Origin: Maylandia zebra
Taxonomy: Eukaryota; Chordata; Actinopteri; Cichliformes; Cichlidae
NCBI RefSeq assembly: GCF_041146795.1
Contig: NC_135173.1
Span: forward strand, 68,301,251-68,365,250
DNA length: 64,000 nt
Direction of reading: 5' to 3'
Shown here: positions 27,954 through 41,700 of the stretch, piece by piece
Position numbering within the stretch: the first letter of the stretch is position 1
How the letters are laid out: each line of letters begins with the position of its first letter
Notes under the pieces: generated by a model
Seen by the model: only the letters and a program-made list of their open reading frames with translations
Database searches by the model: none
Told to the model about the DNA's origin: nothing
Position numbers and translations under genes: made by a program

Positions 27954-30900
27954 CGCCGGACGATTTTTAAAAACGTTTTTCTAACAGTTCACACGGTGCT
28001 GAGGTTGGCAGCTCAGATCGTTTTTTGAGCATTTTTATATAAAAAAAATCTTTTTCTTTTCGGCAGCACCAGGCAGCTTCCTGTTTTGCCTTACCTCTCT
28101 GCCAGGAAGCTGCCGCCACGTCGCCGCGATTGTGTAAGAAGAAATGATCGGACCGAAGGAACGAGTGCCTGAAGAGACGCCGCCGGACGACCGAGCTCAA
28201 CCACCAATCAGCCGTCGCGCAGAGGATTATTTTTTAATTGGAGAGAAGTTTTTATTGGGGTTGTTCCTGACTGTGGCGGGTCGAGGCTGAATTCAGACGT
28301 CTGCTTCATCACGTTTGAGTTCAACTTTTTCTTCTGGCTCTAAAGAAACTGTGCGGACACTCCTGCTCTGAATCCTTCCACGCCCTTTTATTTATAGTTG
28401 TGGGTATTTATTTGGGCAGCGTTCAGCCTTTTTCTCATCAGCTGTGTCGGGTTTTGTTTTTGTTGTTTTTTTAATGAGATTTCTGATAAAATAACTGCAA
28501 ATGAGCTGCTTTGACTTTCTCTCACTGTCTGAGAAATTCTAAAAAGAAACAGCATAAAAAATGTCAAAGTTTAGTGTTAGAAAGAAAACAGACTACCTTT
28601 ACACGGAGTTTCATCAGATTTGTCTGAATGCAGATTTTATGTCCCGATAAAGTTAGTTTTTTTTTTCGTTAATGGAGAAGTACGTGCCAAAAAGCCTCCG
28701 CCGAGGGTCGAACTGAGTCTTGAAGCCCAGATTCAGTTGAAGTGTTCAAACCGACGTCTCTCCTGCTGTTGTAGAAATCAGCAGGAGTTACACTTTGATG
28801 CCATAACGTGACAAAGTTTTATTTTATTCTAACTTTTGACACCAGGATGTGAAAAGTGAGCCAACAAAAGGCTCGTCAGTCGGTCTCTTACGGTTTAGAT
28901 AACGAGCACATCTCAAGCTCGCCGTGATGGATGTTTCTCCACGCTGACTCTTGGGAAGCTGCGAGCGTTTCGGGGGCGGGGGACTCGACTGCCGGCGGCC
29001 TTCCGACTGACACGTGGGGAGCTGGTGCGGCGTCGCCTGGGCGTTAATGACCATATCTGCGTCACCCTTGCGCACTCGCAGACTTGAAAATTGACCGAGG
29101 CGTTGGGGATCTGCAGAACCGCCCGTGGAATTTACTGTAATGTTTTGGCGTTTGTTGAAAGCCTCTCGTGTTGGTGAACGCCCCGCTGCAAGAATCAAAG
29201 ATTTTAAAACTGGATCTGAAACCAAACAAGGAAAAGAAATCAGTTTTGAGTGCAGGTTTCAGATTTCTGCATCGTAGGCGTCACCTCACCGGGATCAGCA
29301 GTGCCTTTAAGTAAAACGTCCGGATAATCCCGACTCGCATCCAGTCTGATGGGCCGTTTCTGGCTTTAAGTTTTAATATGAGCGTCGTTAAAGTGAGTGG
29401 TTGAGAAATAAATGGTAATCTTACTCGGTGCTAGCGTTTAGCGGTGTGAGACTGGAGTCGGCGGATTAATTTTCCAGATCTGGAGCAGGATCCTCCAGGA
29501 GGGACGTTAGAGGATGAAGGTTTTGATCGATGCTCTGCGGGCGTTTTTTGCATTCCTGCCGGATGTTGAATATCGACGCCGCGGCGTTTTATTTATCTGG
29601 GAGCAGGTCCGACTCTTCTCACATCCCTCCCCTACTGAAGCTGCCTGTCACTTTATAAACACCTTTAACCCACACGTCACGTTCGTGAACATTTGTGCTC
29701 AGGTCGTTGAGCTTTAGATGCTCGCTAAGGCCCGGCCTGTTTGGTCCAAAGTGAGGACGTTTGAGAGCAAAGCTGTGGATGCTCCAGCAGAGGCCCGCTC
29801 TTATTTTCCACACAGGTGCCAAATCTCACCTGCTCTCATGTTTATTGCAATAATATGATGTTCAAATGTAGACCTGAGGTGGGAATGGTGTGAGATTTAG
29901 AAAAGTTTCCTGCTGATGTTTCCTCCTGTGTTTAACATCAGACTTTATTATAACACTTGGGAGGACGGCCAAGCGTTCGGGTTGTTTTACTCTGTTTGGG
30001 AGCGCTCGCACCTCAATTGACCGTTAAACATCAGGTTTAACAAGCCGATCATGGTGGAAACTTTCTCGAGGCTCTTCTTGGGCCACCGTTTGGCGTCCTG
30101 TAATCAGGTGTTGGAGAGCGTTTGCTCTCCTAATAAAACTCCAGCTTTTATTACCCATGTGCTCACAGGGCATTAGTCTGTGCCATCCACAGAGCTCGTT
30201 CTGTTTAATTCATTTTTAATTTCTTACAACTATCATTGCAGGAGTGTTTGTGTCCTGGTGGGACCTTTTTTTCATTAAAAGCAGGTTTCTGTGGCTGAGA
30301 TGAAGCCAAAGATGCTCAGTGTGCCAGGAAAACGTAAGAGATGTCAGCTGATGGGTACTTCCTGCGGGGTGAATGCTGTTAAATTAAAGTCTTCTGTCTG
30401 AGCTCAGCTGCTGTGTCCTGTTGTTGATTTCTTTTCCGTCTTTGAAATTGAAACTGCCAAAATTCAGATGAGTAAAGTGTCCAGGTTCAGGACTGCGAGG
30501 TTCCCAGCAACCACCTCAACGTGAGGAGGAAGAGCGGCTGAACGCCGAGCTCTTCAGCCTGTCTGAGGAGGAGCCTTGTGTCTGCGATGGCCGCCTTATT
30601 TCTGCCACTGGGCGGGAAAATGCAAACCACGAGTAAGGTAAATTTCTGAAAAAAGTTATTGGAAACGATTCTGCAATCATTCAAACGTCGGGTGTTTCAA
30701 ACTTTCAAGCTGCTTCTTTATAAGATTTCCAAATGTTTAAGTCGGAACTTCATTGCACATCGACGTGCGGGAGAACGTGACACAATCCCAAATTTCAAGG
30801 ATCAGAACCTCCAGATGTGTGGGTGTGTTTTGTGAAAACATATAAAAAACTGATCCTGGAGTCGAAGCTTTGGTCCGTGTTTCAGGACTCAGTTGAGCAC

Positions 30901-31480
30901 TGAGAGGCGGGACCACACCTGAGGATGCAGACCGACCTGGAGCGGCAGCCAGCGGTGTGTCGGGCGTCACACGTGACTGTTTTACTAGTTTTATATTCAG
31001 TAGCGGTGTGCGTTTGAGCTACGAGTAAGAAAATGCAGTGATCTGATTGGTCAGATCTGAAAAACTGAGCTTGATTTAAAAAATAATAATAATAACTGCC
31101 ATAAATGTGTCTGGTCGAGTTACACGTCCCTGTAAAGGCTGTTACTTTTCAAAGTTTGAGTTGGGCGTCTCAAAATTTCAATTTTCGTCTAAAGTCGAAA
31201 TCTGAGATTCTGAATTTAGAATTTCAGTTTATCTCAAAGTGACAAGAACACGGATGGATGGGTACAACAAACAGACTCGGGAGGAACTTGAAATTTCAGG
31301 ATCTCTGATTCAAACTTTTAAAATATTTACTCAAACTTTTGAGATTTATCCAGAAAATTTAAAGAAAATTTTGAATGATCTCAGATCTTTGGGTTATCTC
31401 AACATTTCAGGTTATTAAAGAGTCCAAATTTCAGACAAAGAAGGTAAACGTGAGCGAACAGACGGACACGACTTTTATAT
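27954..31480. other. fem1b 3' side and convergent intergenic region
   Basis: No further coding exon was recognised. The first part is presumably the fem1b 3' UTR; candidate AATAAA signals on the plus strand are at 29407 and 30132, and FEM1B 3' UTRs are long in mammals. Around 31180-31440 the sequence is AT-rich with scattered repeats of an AAATTTCAG-like word. itga11 ends on the opposite strand at 32070. Confidence 0.4.
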
Positions 31481-31488
31481 TTCTCGTC

Positions 31489-31494
31489 TTTATT
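31489..31494 (-). terminator. Candidate itga11 polyadenylation signal
   Basis: AATAAA on the minus strand about 575 bp past the itga11 stop codon, in the convergent intergenic region shared with the fem1b 3' side. Confidence 0.35.
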
Positions 31495-32069
31495 CTGACA
31501 TTAACAGGCAGAGCGGAAACCGCTTCGACGGTGACGCCTCGGCCCTCATTCGTCATACATGTGAATATTTACACAAGTTCAAGTTTGACTTTTAAACAAA
31601 AGTGCATCAGCTACAATATATAAGAATTAATAGGATATATTTACAATTTAAGAAGATGAAATCAGACGAATGTTAGGTAGTTTTCTTTCTGCCCCGTCAG
31701 CCTCCGTTTAAATATTTACTCCATCGCTCTCCGTTGTCACGAGGCCTCCGTCACACCTGTGAAGTTCTCACATGAAAGGCAGACGTCGGCGACGCTGAAG
31801 AATCCTAACCCTTCGATGTTTCTAATGCTGACTCCGTCTTTTATATACAGTCTGTGGGTAGCTTCAATCGCACATCGCGTGGACGAAGAGGCGGGTTTAA
31901 GGTGAGGGTCGCAGTCCCTGAGTGACGGGTGGAGGCACGTGATGCGTTCAGGTGACCCATGTGAGGTCGTCAGATTTTCTCAGTGTCTTTAAGGTTAAAT
32001 TTCATCGGGAACATTAATTTAAGACTTTGCAGGCCGGCGAGGAATGATGCGGCGGTGATGTCAGCCACG

Positions 32070-32394
32070 TTATAGCTCCTGTGCCGTCTTCCCATTGGCC
32101 ACAGGCTGCTCCTCTTCCTCCTTTCTTCTCCGTCTGTTAAAGAAGCCGAGCTGAAGAGAAAACAAGGATTTACGGTTTGTGACGGACAGTAGAGCCGTTT
32201 GATCCAGACGTCCACTGTAGAGCAGAGCTCAGAACAGAGGAGTACTCTGATGATGTTCGAGGCTCCGTGTGTGTTTTTACCTTCCACAGAGCGAGGACCA
32301 GTAAGGCCAGCAGCAGCAAACCTCCCAGTGAGCTTCCCACTATGATCCAGATGGGGATGGAGTGATCCTCCTCCTTCCTCAGGTCCAGAATGAT
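32070..32394 (-). other. itga11 transmembrane and cytoplasmic tail exons 29-30
   Basis: Exon 29 encodes the juxtamembrane ectodomain and a single hydrophobic helix ([19 protein letters not shown]), ending LALWK. Exon 30 begins [20 protein letters not shown] and runs 26 residues to the stop, giving the conserved KLGFFxR salt-bridge motif that holds the beta subunit. The run of four Arg then four Glu differs from the human ITGA11 tail as I recall it. Confidence 0.88.
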
Positions 32395-35300
32395 CTGCAG
32401 TTACAGCACAAACCACCTGAGTGTGTGTGAAACCAGTGTTTGACAGATTTCTGTTTTTATGTCAGGCGGTCTAATGAAGTCCTCAAACACGGAGTATAAT
32501 TTAACATAGAAATATGGAGTCAAACTTAAATAATGTTGACTGAAAATGATGAGTTCAGGTGTTTCTGAGGTTTTCTTCCCTTTTCCACCATTTTTAAATG
32601 TAAACTCAGAGACACGATCGTTGCTTCATGTGTAACAAAGAAATGTTTGAAGAAATGCAAAAATGAAACAAGATACAATAAAGAAAATACATTTGAAAAA
32701 ATATGCAGAAATAGAAAATTAAAGAGACGTACATTATTGGAGAAATTACACAGGATGTAAATAGAGGAACCAATTAAAAGGAAATAATATCAGAAATAAG
32801 GTTTTATCTTCATTTAGATTCCGACATAATTAAGGACTAGTTTCTTTTTATATTTTATTCGTTGCATTTTGGCACCTTTGGTCCTCCGTACTCCATGTGG
32901 TTCAATGTGTTTTTAATGTAAAGCAAAAGGGTGTAATAGTTCCTGACAGCAGGTGGCAGCACCACTCTGTGTGTGTGAAGCGCTGATGATCAGGTGATTT
33001 AAAACGTTGGCGTGAACGTTGTGGTCAGCTGATAGAAGGCCACTGGGTTCAGTCACAAAGAGTTGGGAGGTTAAACCTGTTTATCCCAGAGTGACCTCTG
33101 TCCTCCAATGGGAGAGCGATGCTGATGGGCTCACCTGTCTGACAGGTCGGTCCTCCTGGAGGAAAATGGGACTAGACGCTTCCAGCTGGATGGAGGCGGC
33201 GGTCAGCAGCTCCAGAGACCTGAACTTCACCTGAAAGAGTTAAACAGGTAGTGAGCGCCACCTGTGCTTTCTCCTGTGGCTAAACTGAGCCTGTTTCTGG
33301 TTAGTCGGGAATTTGATGGACTTCCTGTTTCCTGAGCTTTGTCTCGCTTTATGAAAACGACAGATGGGAGGAACTCACGGCGAGCAGAGCAGCGAGCTGA
33401 AGGCTTCCTGTGAGCGTCACCTTCACCTCTCGGGAGGGCGGGAGGTTCAGTTGGCACCGGACCTCCATGTTCGCGCTGTTACTGTGGTTCTGCGCACACA
33501 CACACACACACACTCTGGGAAACACTGTTGTTTAACTCCACTGTTATCCTGACTCTAACAGGCTCCTTCAGCCTTACCAGCTGTGACAGGTGAGTCAGAT
33601 CCTCAGGTGTGACAGGACTGCTCATTCTAACGTGAGGCAGCGTGCAGCGGGATCCCGCTGCCTGCTGGGAGGAAGAGGAGGACTCCGTTATAATGGTAAC
33701 CTCTAGCTTTAATTGCTGCTTCGCCAATCTGGGCCAAAACATTAAAAAAGCAGCTGAGCACAGTAAGTCAGAAACACGGCGACAGGACAGAAAAAGAGAA
33801 ACCCTCCGTTTGCAGTAGATATGTGACAGGCAGGTGGCGCTGCTGTCACTCACGCTCCTCACAGTTTAGTGAATAAGTGATGCCTGTACAGTGAAAGCTG
33901 AGGGCTTTGCAGCAACAAAGGCGGGAGTTTCATTTTAAATCGATTTAATCCTTCATTAAGGGTAAAACCTGAAAGTACAGGGAAGGCTCATTCAAGCGAG
34001 CCATCTGTTCCTGCAGCGTCGGTGAACAGAGATAACCACAGCACAAAGATTTCCAGCGTCACCTGTTCGATGCTGACGTCCGTAATGTTCAGCAGCTGGT
34101 TTCCTCTCATGGTCACAGCCCAGACATCAGCCCCGAACAGGACGCCCTGCACCGAGAACAGGCCCAGGTTCTGGATCTGCACACACGGGAGAACCGCATC
34201 AGAACGTCTTTATGAGCAAACATCTGCAAACATGCACACAGTTTGTTTCACTCACGTAATAGGAGAGGTTGAAGGTGTGAGAGCTGCTGTCTGATTGGTC
34301 CCAGGACGAAGAGGAGGAGGAGTCAGCTCTGATTACAAAACGAGGAGGGTCTCTGTCCAGAGAAGGAAGAAAGCAGACACACGTGAACTCTTCTGAATGC
34401 GCAGATGCAACTTTTTAAACTTTCAAATCACAAAAAGCTCAAAAGCTTCAGCCACCTGGTGAAGAGGAGCTCGGTTTGGTATTTCAGGGGGAGAAAGATG
34501 TCATTGGTGTTGTCGTCCGGGTAACCCTCGTCCCCCTCACTGAGTAACACACAGATAAGCACGCTTAAAAGGACGAAAGCTTGAAAGTTCAACGTAACAC
34601 TTTACAATACAGCCCACGGCGAAGGGCATAATTAATCTGTGATTACAAATAATTCAAAGTATTTTATTTATATTTACTTACAAATACTCAACCAAACACT
34701 CCAGGCTGTGTTACCACCAAAATAAATGAAAGGTTTAAACTTTGTCCAAGATGAGCAGGAGAGAATCGCGCTCGTCCCACCGCGTGTCCATAAATTATGA
34801 CATACATCTGGCTCCATCTGACCAATCAGATGCATCCAGGTGTTTCTTTGGTCGCACCAATCATCGAGCCTTCGCCATCACAGTCAAACCTCCCACAGGA
34901 AGCGATTCTTTTATTTGGAGCAAACTTCCTCTTTCCTCCTTTAAACAAAACATTTAGAAACCAAACCTGTATGGACTGGGTTTCTTAAAATCAAGTTTTT
35001 ATCGTCTTTTTTACTGTTTCCGTCTTTAAATCATATCATCTGTTTTCTGGTTGTTTCTTCTGCTTCATGAAGCTGAACAGCGATACCTGAGTCCCTGGAT
35101 CTGGATTCATCTGTGAGTAATCACCAAAAAACCATCACACACGCTCAGGTAGGAATTCACCTGGTCTCCTGTCGAAGTTTCTAATGTTCTCCTGTCTCGC
35201 AGCCATAAATGATCCTTCTGGAAATTCCTGGATCCAGATCCAGATGTTAATCGACTCCAAAAGTTAATCACTTCGCTACCTCTGGGAACACTTTCATGCA

Positions 35301-38300
35301 AATCCATCCATAACTTTTAATCTAATCCTGCAGCAGTCAGGACAGAAAACTCACATAACCTCATTCTTTCCTCTTTAATAAACACGGCACAGATTCCCAG
35401 CTGATGTTTTATGAAACTGGATCAGGGATTAAATAATTATTTGTCATTGACCACGAAGAACTAGCTAGTTACTTACATCTCTGTGCTACGGTTAAAATAC
35501 GACCTAATCAGAATAGTATTAATATAATAAAATATTATATAAAATATCATATAATAAATGTTACAATAAATACGATAAAGACTCATTACAATAACAAGTC
35601 AGTTAAAAATATACTGCTCAAACATTTCTCCTGCTATATTTAGGTTGTCAGTTTTCTGTGTCTGCCCGTCCTCGTCAGGTTCAGATGTACACTCTTCATC
35701 TCACCTGTTCCCGATGAGCTGATTCCGTCAGCAACTGCTTCCCTGCAGCTTTCCAGTGATTCCCAGTGTTCCACATGCTTCTCATTTGGTTCGCACATTC
35801 CTACTCAGGACCCTGATAATCATATTTTAGGCTGCTTTCACCTGCTGCTGCTGTCAGCCTCTCTGCAACCCACCTCCACTCCAGCTGTCTCATTTCATAT
35901 CTATTCTTCATGATGTTCTCCCCAACGGACGTCAAGGTGTCAGGGTCCTGGGTCTCCTGACCCAGCATGTTTAGTTCTTTGTGATGTTTGTATTATCGTA
36001 CTTGTGTGAGTTATTCTATGGTTTCTAGTTTCGATCCCCTGCCCTTCATGTGTCTCTGTGTCCCCTCTGTTCTGTCTGCATGTTTGAGTTCCCCTCTGTG
36101 GCTTTCGGTTCTTAGAGTCCTCTGCATTATGGTTTATGTCTCTGTGTTTCTTAGTTGCTGTCTCCACCGTGTCAAGTTCGCGTCTCTGTGTCATACTTCC
36201 TGTTTTACTTTGAAGGTCCGTGTCTTATGTGAATGTGTCCTGCTTTGCTTGTCTCGTCAGTCCTGATTTCTCCCAGCTGTGCCCTCCTTCTGTGTCTCAT
36301 TCCCCTCGTTACTTCCCAGTGTATTTAAACCCTGTGTTTCTCTGAGTCAGTGTCGCGTCGTCCCTCATGCTGTGTGGATCTCCCTGTGTCTCTCTGTGGG
36401 TTTAGTTTACTTTTGTATGACTTTTTCCTGCCAGCAAATAAAGCCGAGTTCTTCGTGTTTAAACCTCGTGCCTGAGTGCCTGCATTTTGGGTCCAACTCC
36501 TTCCTGCCGCACAGCGACTCATGACACAAGGAGGTCCCAGAACACAGCGGTACCACTAAGTTTACCTCTCTGAGGTCAAACAGCTCATCCTACCCCGATC
36601 GCCCCAATCACCCCGATCGCCCTGATCCTACCCCGATAACCCTGGCCCTACCCCGATCGCCCCGATCCTACCCTGTGAATCACAGGATGGAGTTTTTGTT
36701 CTCCTTAATATTGTTGTATAAAATCTCGTCAGAGGACAGAAAATAATAATCGTGATTTACTTCTGTGACATCACGTTACACATGTTCAGTTGTCTTACCT
36801 GGTAGTTACCATGACCACATGTACGTAATCCAGGAAGATGTAGCGGCTGAACTCAAACTCCACATTGAAAGTTACCTGGACAGGAAAGGAGCAGGTGCAA
36901 ATTCATCCTCTCAGGATCAAAAGCATTTAATCGTCTCCTTCTCCTGGCCTAACATCCTTAATTAGAACATTTTAGTCAGAACGTTAAATGTCTGCTCCAT
37001 CACATCATCGTGTGAAGCTTCTTTGTTTTCTGTTTTTTATTTATTTTATTTTCCACTGCAGCCTGTCGTCGTCTGCGGCTGAACCCGTTTTCCCTCCGGC
37101 TGTGTTCTCCCCCCAACCAGCAGCCGGAGCCTTTTTAACAGGAAGCTGGAAATAATCTCCAGCACAGTCTTATTCACACAGCAGCCCTGAGGGGCCTCAC
37201 AGTGAGGGGTGGGGATCACGGTCATGTTTACAGGGACACTCGTTAAGGTAATGAAGGATTTTAGTCAGCAGCTATCATTGGCAGCATATTTCTGCCCAGT
37301 TTAATCACTGTTATTAGTCTGGCTGTATAACAGCGGTATGATGAGCTAATAACCTGTTTATCTGTGATGTTCAAACCTGTCCACATATTTAGGAGGAAGA
37401 AGAAGCTCCATCACCCTAAACAAAGAGCTGTTGTATCAGGGCAACAATAATAACCAAAGAGGAAACTGCAGGTGGTCGATCCTTTTTTCATCCCAAAATC
37501 ATAATTTGAATGAAAATAGCTCTGCCCTACCTGAGACAGCGACTTCATGAATGGCGCGCTGATGTTGCAGATCCTCTGGGTTGCCAGTCTGTCCTCAGAG
37601 GAGCACTCAATCTGGATATCTGATTGGTCCTGAGGGAAGAGGCGGCATAACATGAATCCAGCATGCACTTTGACCTTTTTAGGATGAGAAAAGAAAGTTT
37701 GAGTACCTTCACTAAGAGGCTGGAGAAGATCAGGTTGGAGGAGGTGGAGATGTGGATGGCAGCTCCGTATGCGTTCTCTCCCTGGTTCTCCAGTCGGGCG
37801 AACACCACCATCCTCCTTCGCTCGGACTCCACGACAAACGGCTGCCTCTCAGGCGCCCCCTGGTGGCTGCAGATGGAGCTGGCAGCCCGTCGGTTTGACC
37901 TGCAGAACTGCCTACAGGTGAAGCAAAGAAATAATTACCAGTCTCTTAATAATTTACACGGATAGACGTGAGGGATTAGTTTAGTGGAGACCGGGTTACT
38001 CACTGAGCACTCATCAGGTCCGTGTGACTATGGAGGATGAGGTCAGGAACGCAGGTGTCTTCCTGCTCACATCCGTTCCAGAAGTGAATCTACAGGGGAA
38101 AAAAGATGATTAACGCATTTATCCATTTGTTGCAGGACATAAACACTGAAGGGAGAATTCTGAGATACTTCCAGTACAGACGACAGGCTTACAAAAGTAT
38201 TTGGCCCCCTTGAACTTTCCCACATTTTGTCACATTACAGCCACAAACATGAATCAGTTTTATTGGAATTCCAGGTGAAAGACCAACACAAAGTGGTGCA

Positions 38301-38675
38301 CACGTGAGAAGTGGAACGAAAATCATACATGATTGCAAACATTTTTACAAATAAATAACTGCAAAGTGGGGTGTGCGTAATTATTCAGCCCCTGAGTCAA
38401 TACTTTGTAGAACCAGCTGCAGTTCCAGCTGCCAGTCTTTTAGGGTCTGTCTCTACCAGCTTTGCACATCTACAGACTGAAATCTTTGCCCATTCTTCTT
38501 TGCAAAACAGCTCCAGCTCAGTCAGATTAGATGGGCAGCGTTTGTGAACAGCAGTTTTCAGATCTTGCCACAGATTCTGGATTGGATTTAGACACCAGAC
38601 AGGTCAGGGATAAAGTTATTGAATAATTACGCATACTTTTGCAAGGCTGAATACTTTTGCAAGCTACCGTATGTA

Positions 38676-38740
<65 letters not shown>

Positions 38741-41700
38741 TAGGGGTGCAACGATACTCGTATCGATATTGAACCGTTCGATACAGTGCTTTCGGTTCGG
38801 TACGCATATGTATCGAACAATACAACATTTGTAATTTATTTTATCAACTTTCCTTCTGACGATGCTGTCTGTGTTGAGCGCTCAGTGGATCTGCGTTCGA
38901 CTACTCCGCCTAGGCTGCACTGTCCAGCGCAGATCCACTGAGCGCTCAACACAGACAGCATCGTCAGAAGGAAGAGCGCAGGGCAAGCTAGCGAGACAGA
39001 AGTTAAGCTCTCCTTGCAACATGGACCTCCCCCACCCTCATTCAGATCTGGCGTTTGGAATTATTTTGGTTTTCATGTGACGTATGACCCTGAAGGTAAG
39101 CGAGTCATGGACTAAAGTAAAACAGTATGTTGGATGTGCCACGCAATGCTCAATTACATGGGTGTGAACTAGTGTGTTAGCGCAGTTAGCTCGTTAACGT
39201 GTTGGCCGTCTAGCCCCATGCACGGAGCGATCGGCGGTAGCTCGTTAACGGAGATTTGCCGTGTTGTGGCGTTAAGGTCATTTCAACGAGATTAACCTGA
39301 AAGCACTAGTGGGAACACAACGAATATGACTGCACATTTACACCGACATCATCCTAGTGCAAAGACAAAAACAACAAGCATGCTACTAACTTTAGCCGAG
39401 TCATTTAGACAGCTGTTAGCACATGATTCTCCTTATGCTGCTGAGAATATAGCCCAGAAGAAGCGGATAGTATAGCTTTTATTTTGGAAAGAGCCATTTC
39501 TCTGTAATAAACTCTCTTTTTCAAAGATGAGTGATTCCTCAATCAGATACAGGGCTCGCAATATCGCTAGCCCGACGTCCTGGGGCTAGCGATTTTTTCC
39601 AGTCGGGCTACCAAAATCTATCTCTGCCCTGCCCGTCGGGCTTTTGTAGGAAAAATATATGTCAATGCTTTTGCATTCTTTCAGAAATGTAGCTGGGTAA
39701 TTATGTCATTGGCATCGATGAGCCACTGTCAATATGTGACATTGAAATCGCGTTTGAATTTGCGCTTGTTTTTTTGCTTTCACTTTGCAATCGTGCGAAC
39801 TGTGTATAGAGAGCGACAGCACTGATCTGTGAGTGATGATAATTTGTGCACCAATTCCTCTGACATCGTCTTATTAATCGTTAGCTTACTATGCAAACAT
39901 GACAAGTGAAATCTCCCGCAGCTTAAACATGTGAGAGGTTGATCGCAGAGAATCGCTGAAATTATGTGAGTGAGCGTGTAAAAGCATTTCAGTTCTGCTG
40001 AGCCAAATAAGACAGGTCAGGGTGAAGAAGTGACAGCCAAAGAAAAGCTTACCACAAAACGGAGAAGTTATGACAAATCAGACTATAAGGCAAAAAGAAA
40101 GTGCAGCTTTATGGTTTCATGGACAAAAGAATTTCTGTGGCTGCAATATGACGAGCTAAATAACCAGGGCTGCACATAAGTGGTCCGCAGGTGCGCATTC
40201 GCTGTCAAAATAAAAAACACGCACAAGGGTTAGGGTTAAATTTAAAAACTGTACTTTTGAGTTAAAATATATATTTATAATTTTAATAAATGACAAATTA
40301 AAAATGCATGAACATTTTTTTGTATCGAAAAAATATCGAACCGTGACACCAAAGTATCGAACCGAACCGTGAATTTTGTGTATCGTTGCACCCCTAATAT
40401 ATATACAGTGTTGGTCAAGTTACTTGAAAAAAGTAATCAGTAACTAATTACTGATTACTCCCCCAAAAAAGTAATCCCGTTACTTTACTGATTACTTATT
40501 TTCAAAAGTAATTAATTACTTAGTTACTTAGTTACTTAGTTACTTTTTAAAAACACAATTTACAACCTGAAGAGGTGATAAAGTGATAGATCTTTCAGCC
40601 CAATTCTACTTTTTCTACATAATCCATCATACAAAATGTAATCAAATGGAAAAGTCTCTTTTTTTAACTTGTTTTATCAGTTTTAATCTTTTAACTTTAT
40701 GCATCAAGCAAAACATTTAATTATATGCAACATTCTCTGACTTGAATAAATTAGTTTAACATTTAAACCTATTTTCTGCACATTCCAGCACATAAAATAA
40801 AATATTTTTTGTGTTTACACTCAGTCTTTCAAACAGATGCAAGTAAAACACAGCAGAAAATAAATAAAGTCAAAGACTCAGCGGTCCTTTTGCTCTATTT
40901 TCACCTGTAAAGCAGGAGCAGGGTAGGCGGAGGGTTACCCTGGTGCAGGTGTGCTGCGGTCAGTTGAAGAATCCGCGCGAGTGTCTCTGTGAGTTTCCCA
41001 TCACGTCGTAGCTACTCGGTGCTTGTTGGAAGTTTAGGGGTTTTTTTCGCTGTAAAAAGAAGTTTTCTTCCCACGCACGATGGACGCTAATGTTTTTGTC
41101 ACTTTTTATGGAATCAAACTCAAAGTAAGGTCAGTACTTCCACGCTTTAAACGCTGCACGCTCATACTCTCTCTGCACTCGATATATGATCCATTGTTGA
41201 TCTGCACACAGCTGCTGTCACCAACGTCGCACTTGCTTACGTCACTGTCATGAGACATTCTCGCAAAAAAAAATCACGGTTTTAGTAACGCAGTAACGCA
41301 GCGTTCCTACGGGAAAGTAACGGTAATCTAATTACCGATTTTGCAATAGTAATCCCTTACTTTACTCGTTACTTGAAAAAAGTAATCAGATTACAGTAAC
41401 GCGTTACAAGTAACGCGTTACTGCCCATCTCTGTATATATATATAGCAATTCTAAGTGTACCCCGCCCTCCAGGGAAGAGCCTGATTAGTTGCCCAACGT
41501 CCCTGAACTGGCTCCTCTTGACATAAAGTTGGAGCCAACTTCGAGCTCCGTCAGGATGTCTGAACTCTTCACCTTTCAGAGGAAACTCAGAGGAGCTGAC
41601 CTCATACTTCAGGCTGTTACCCAGATCGTGACCACAAGGGCGGGTTTAAGATTGACCAGTAAATCCAAAGCTTTCAGATTATCATCTTCCCATCAGAAAA

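Noticed and set aside
36586..36673. CRISPR-like array of short repeats
   Set aside because: Units are degenerate and contiguous without unique spacers, in a vertebrate intron; it is a minisatellite.
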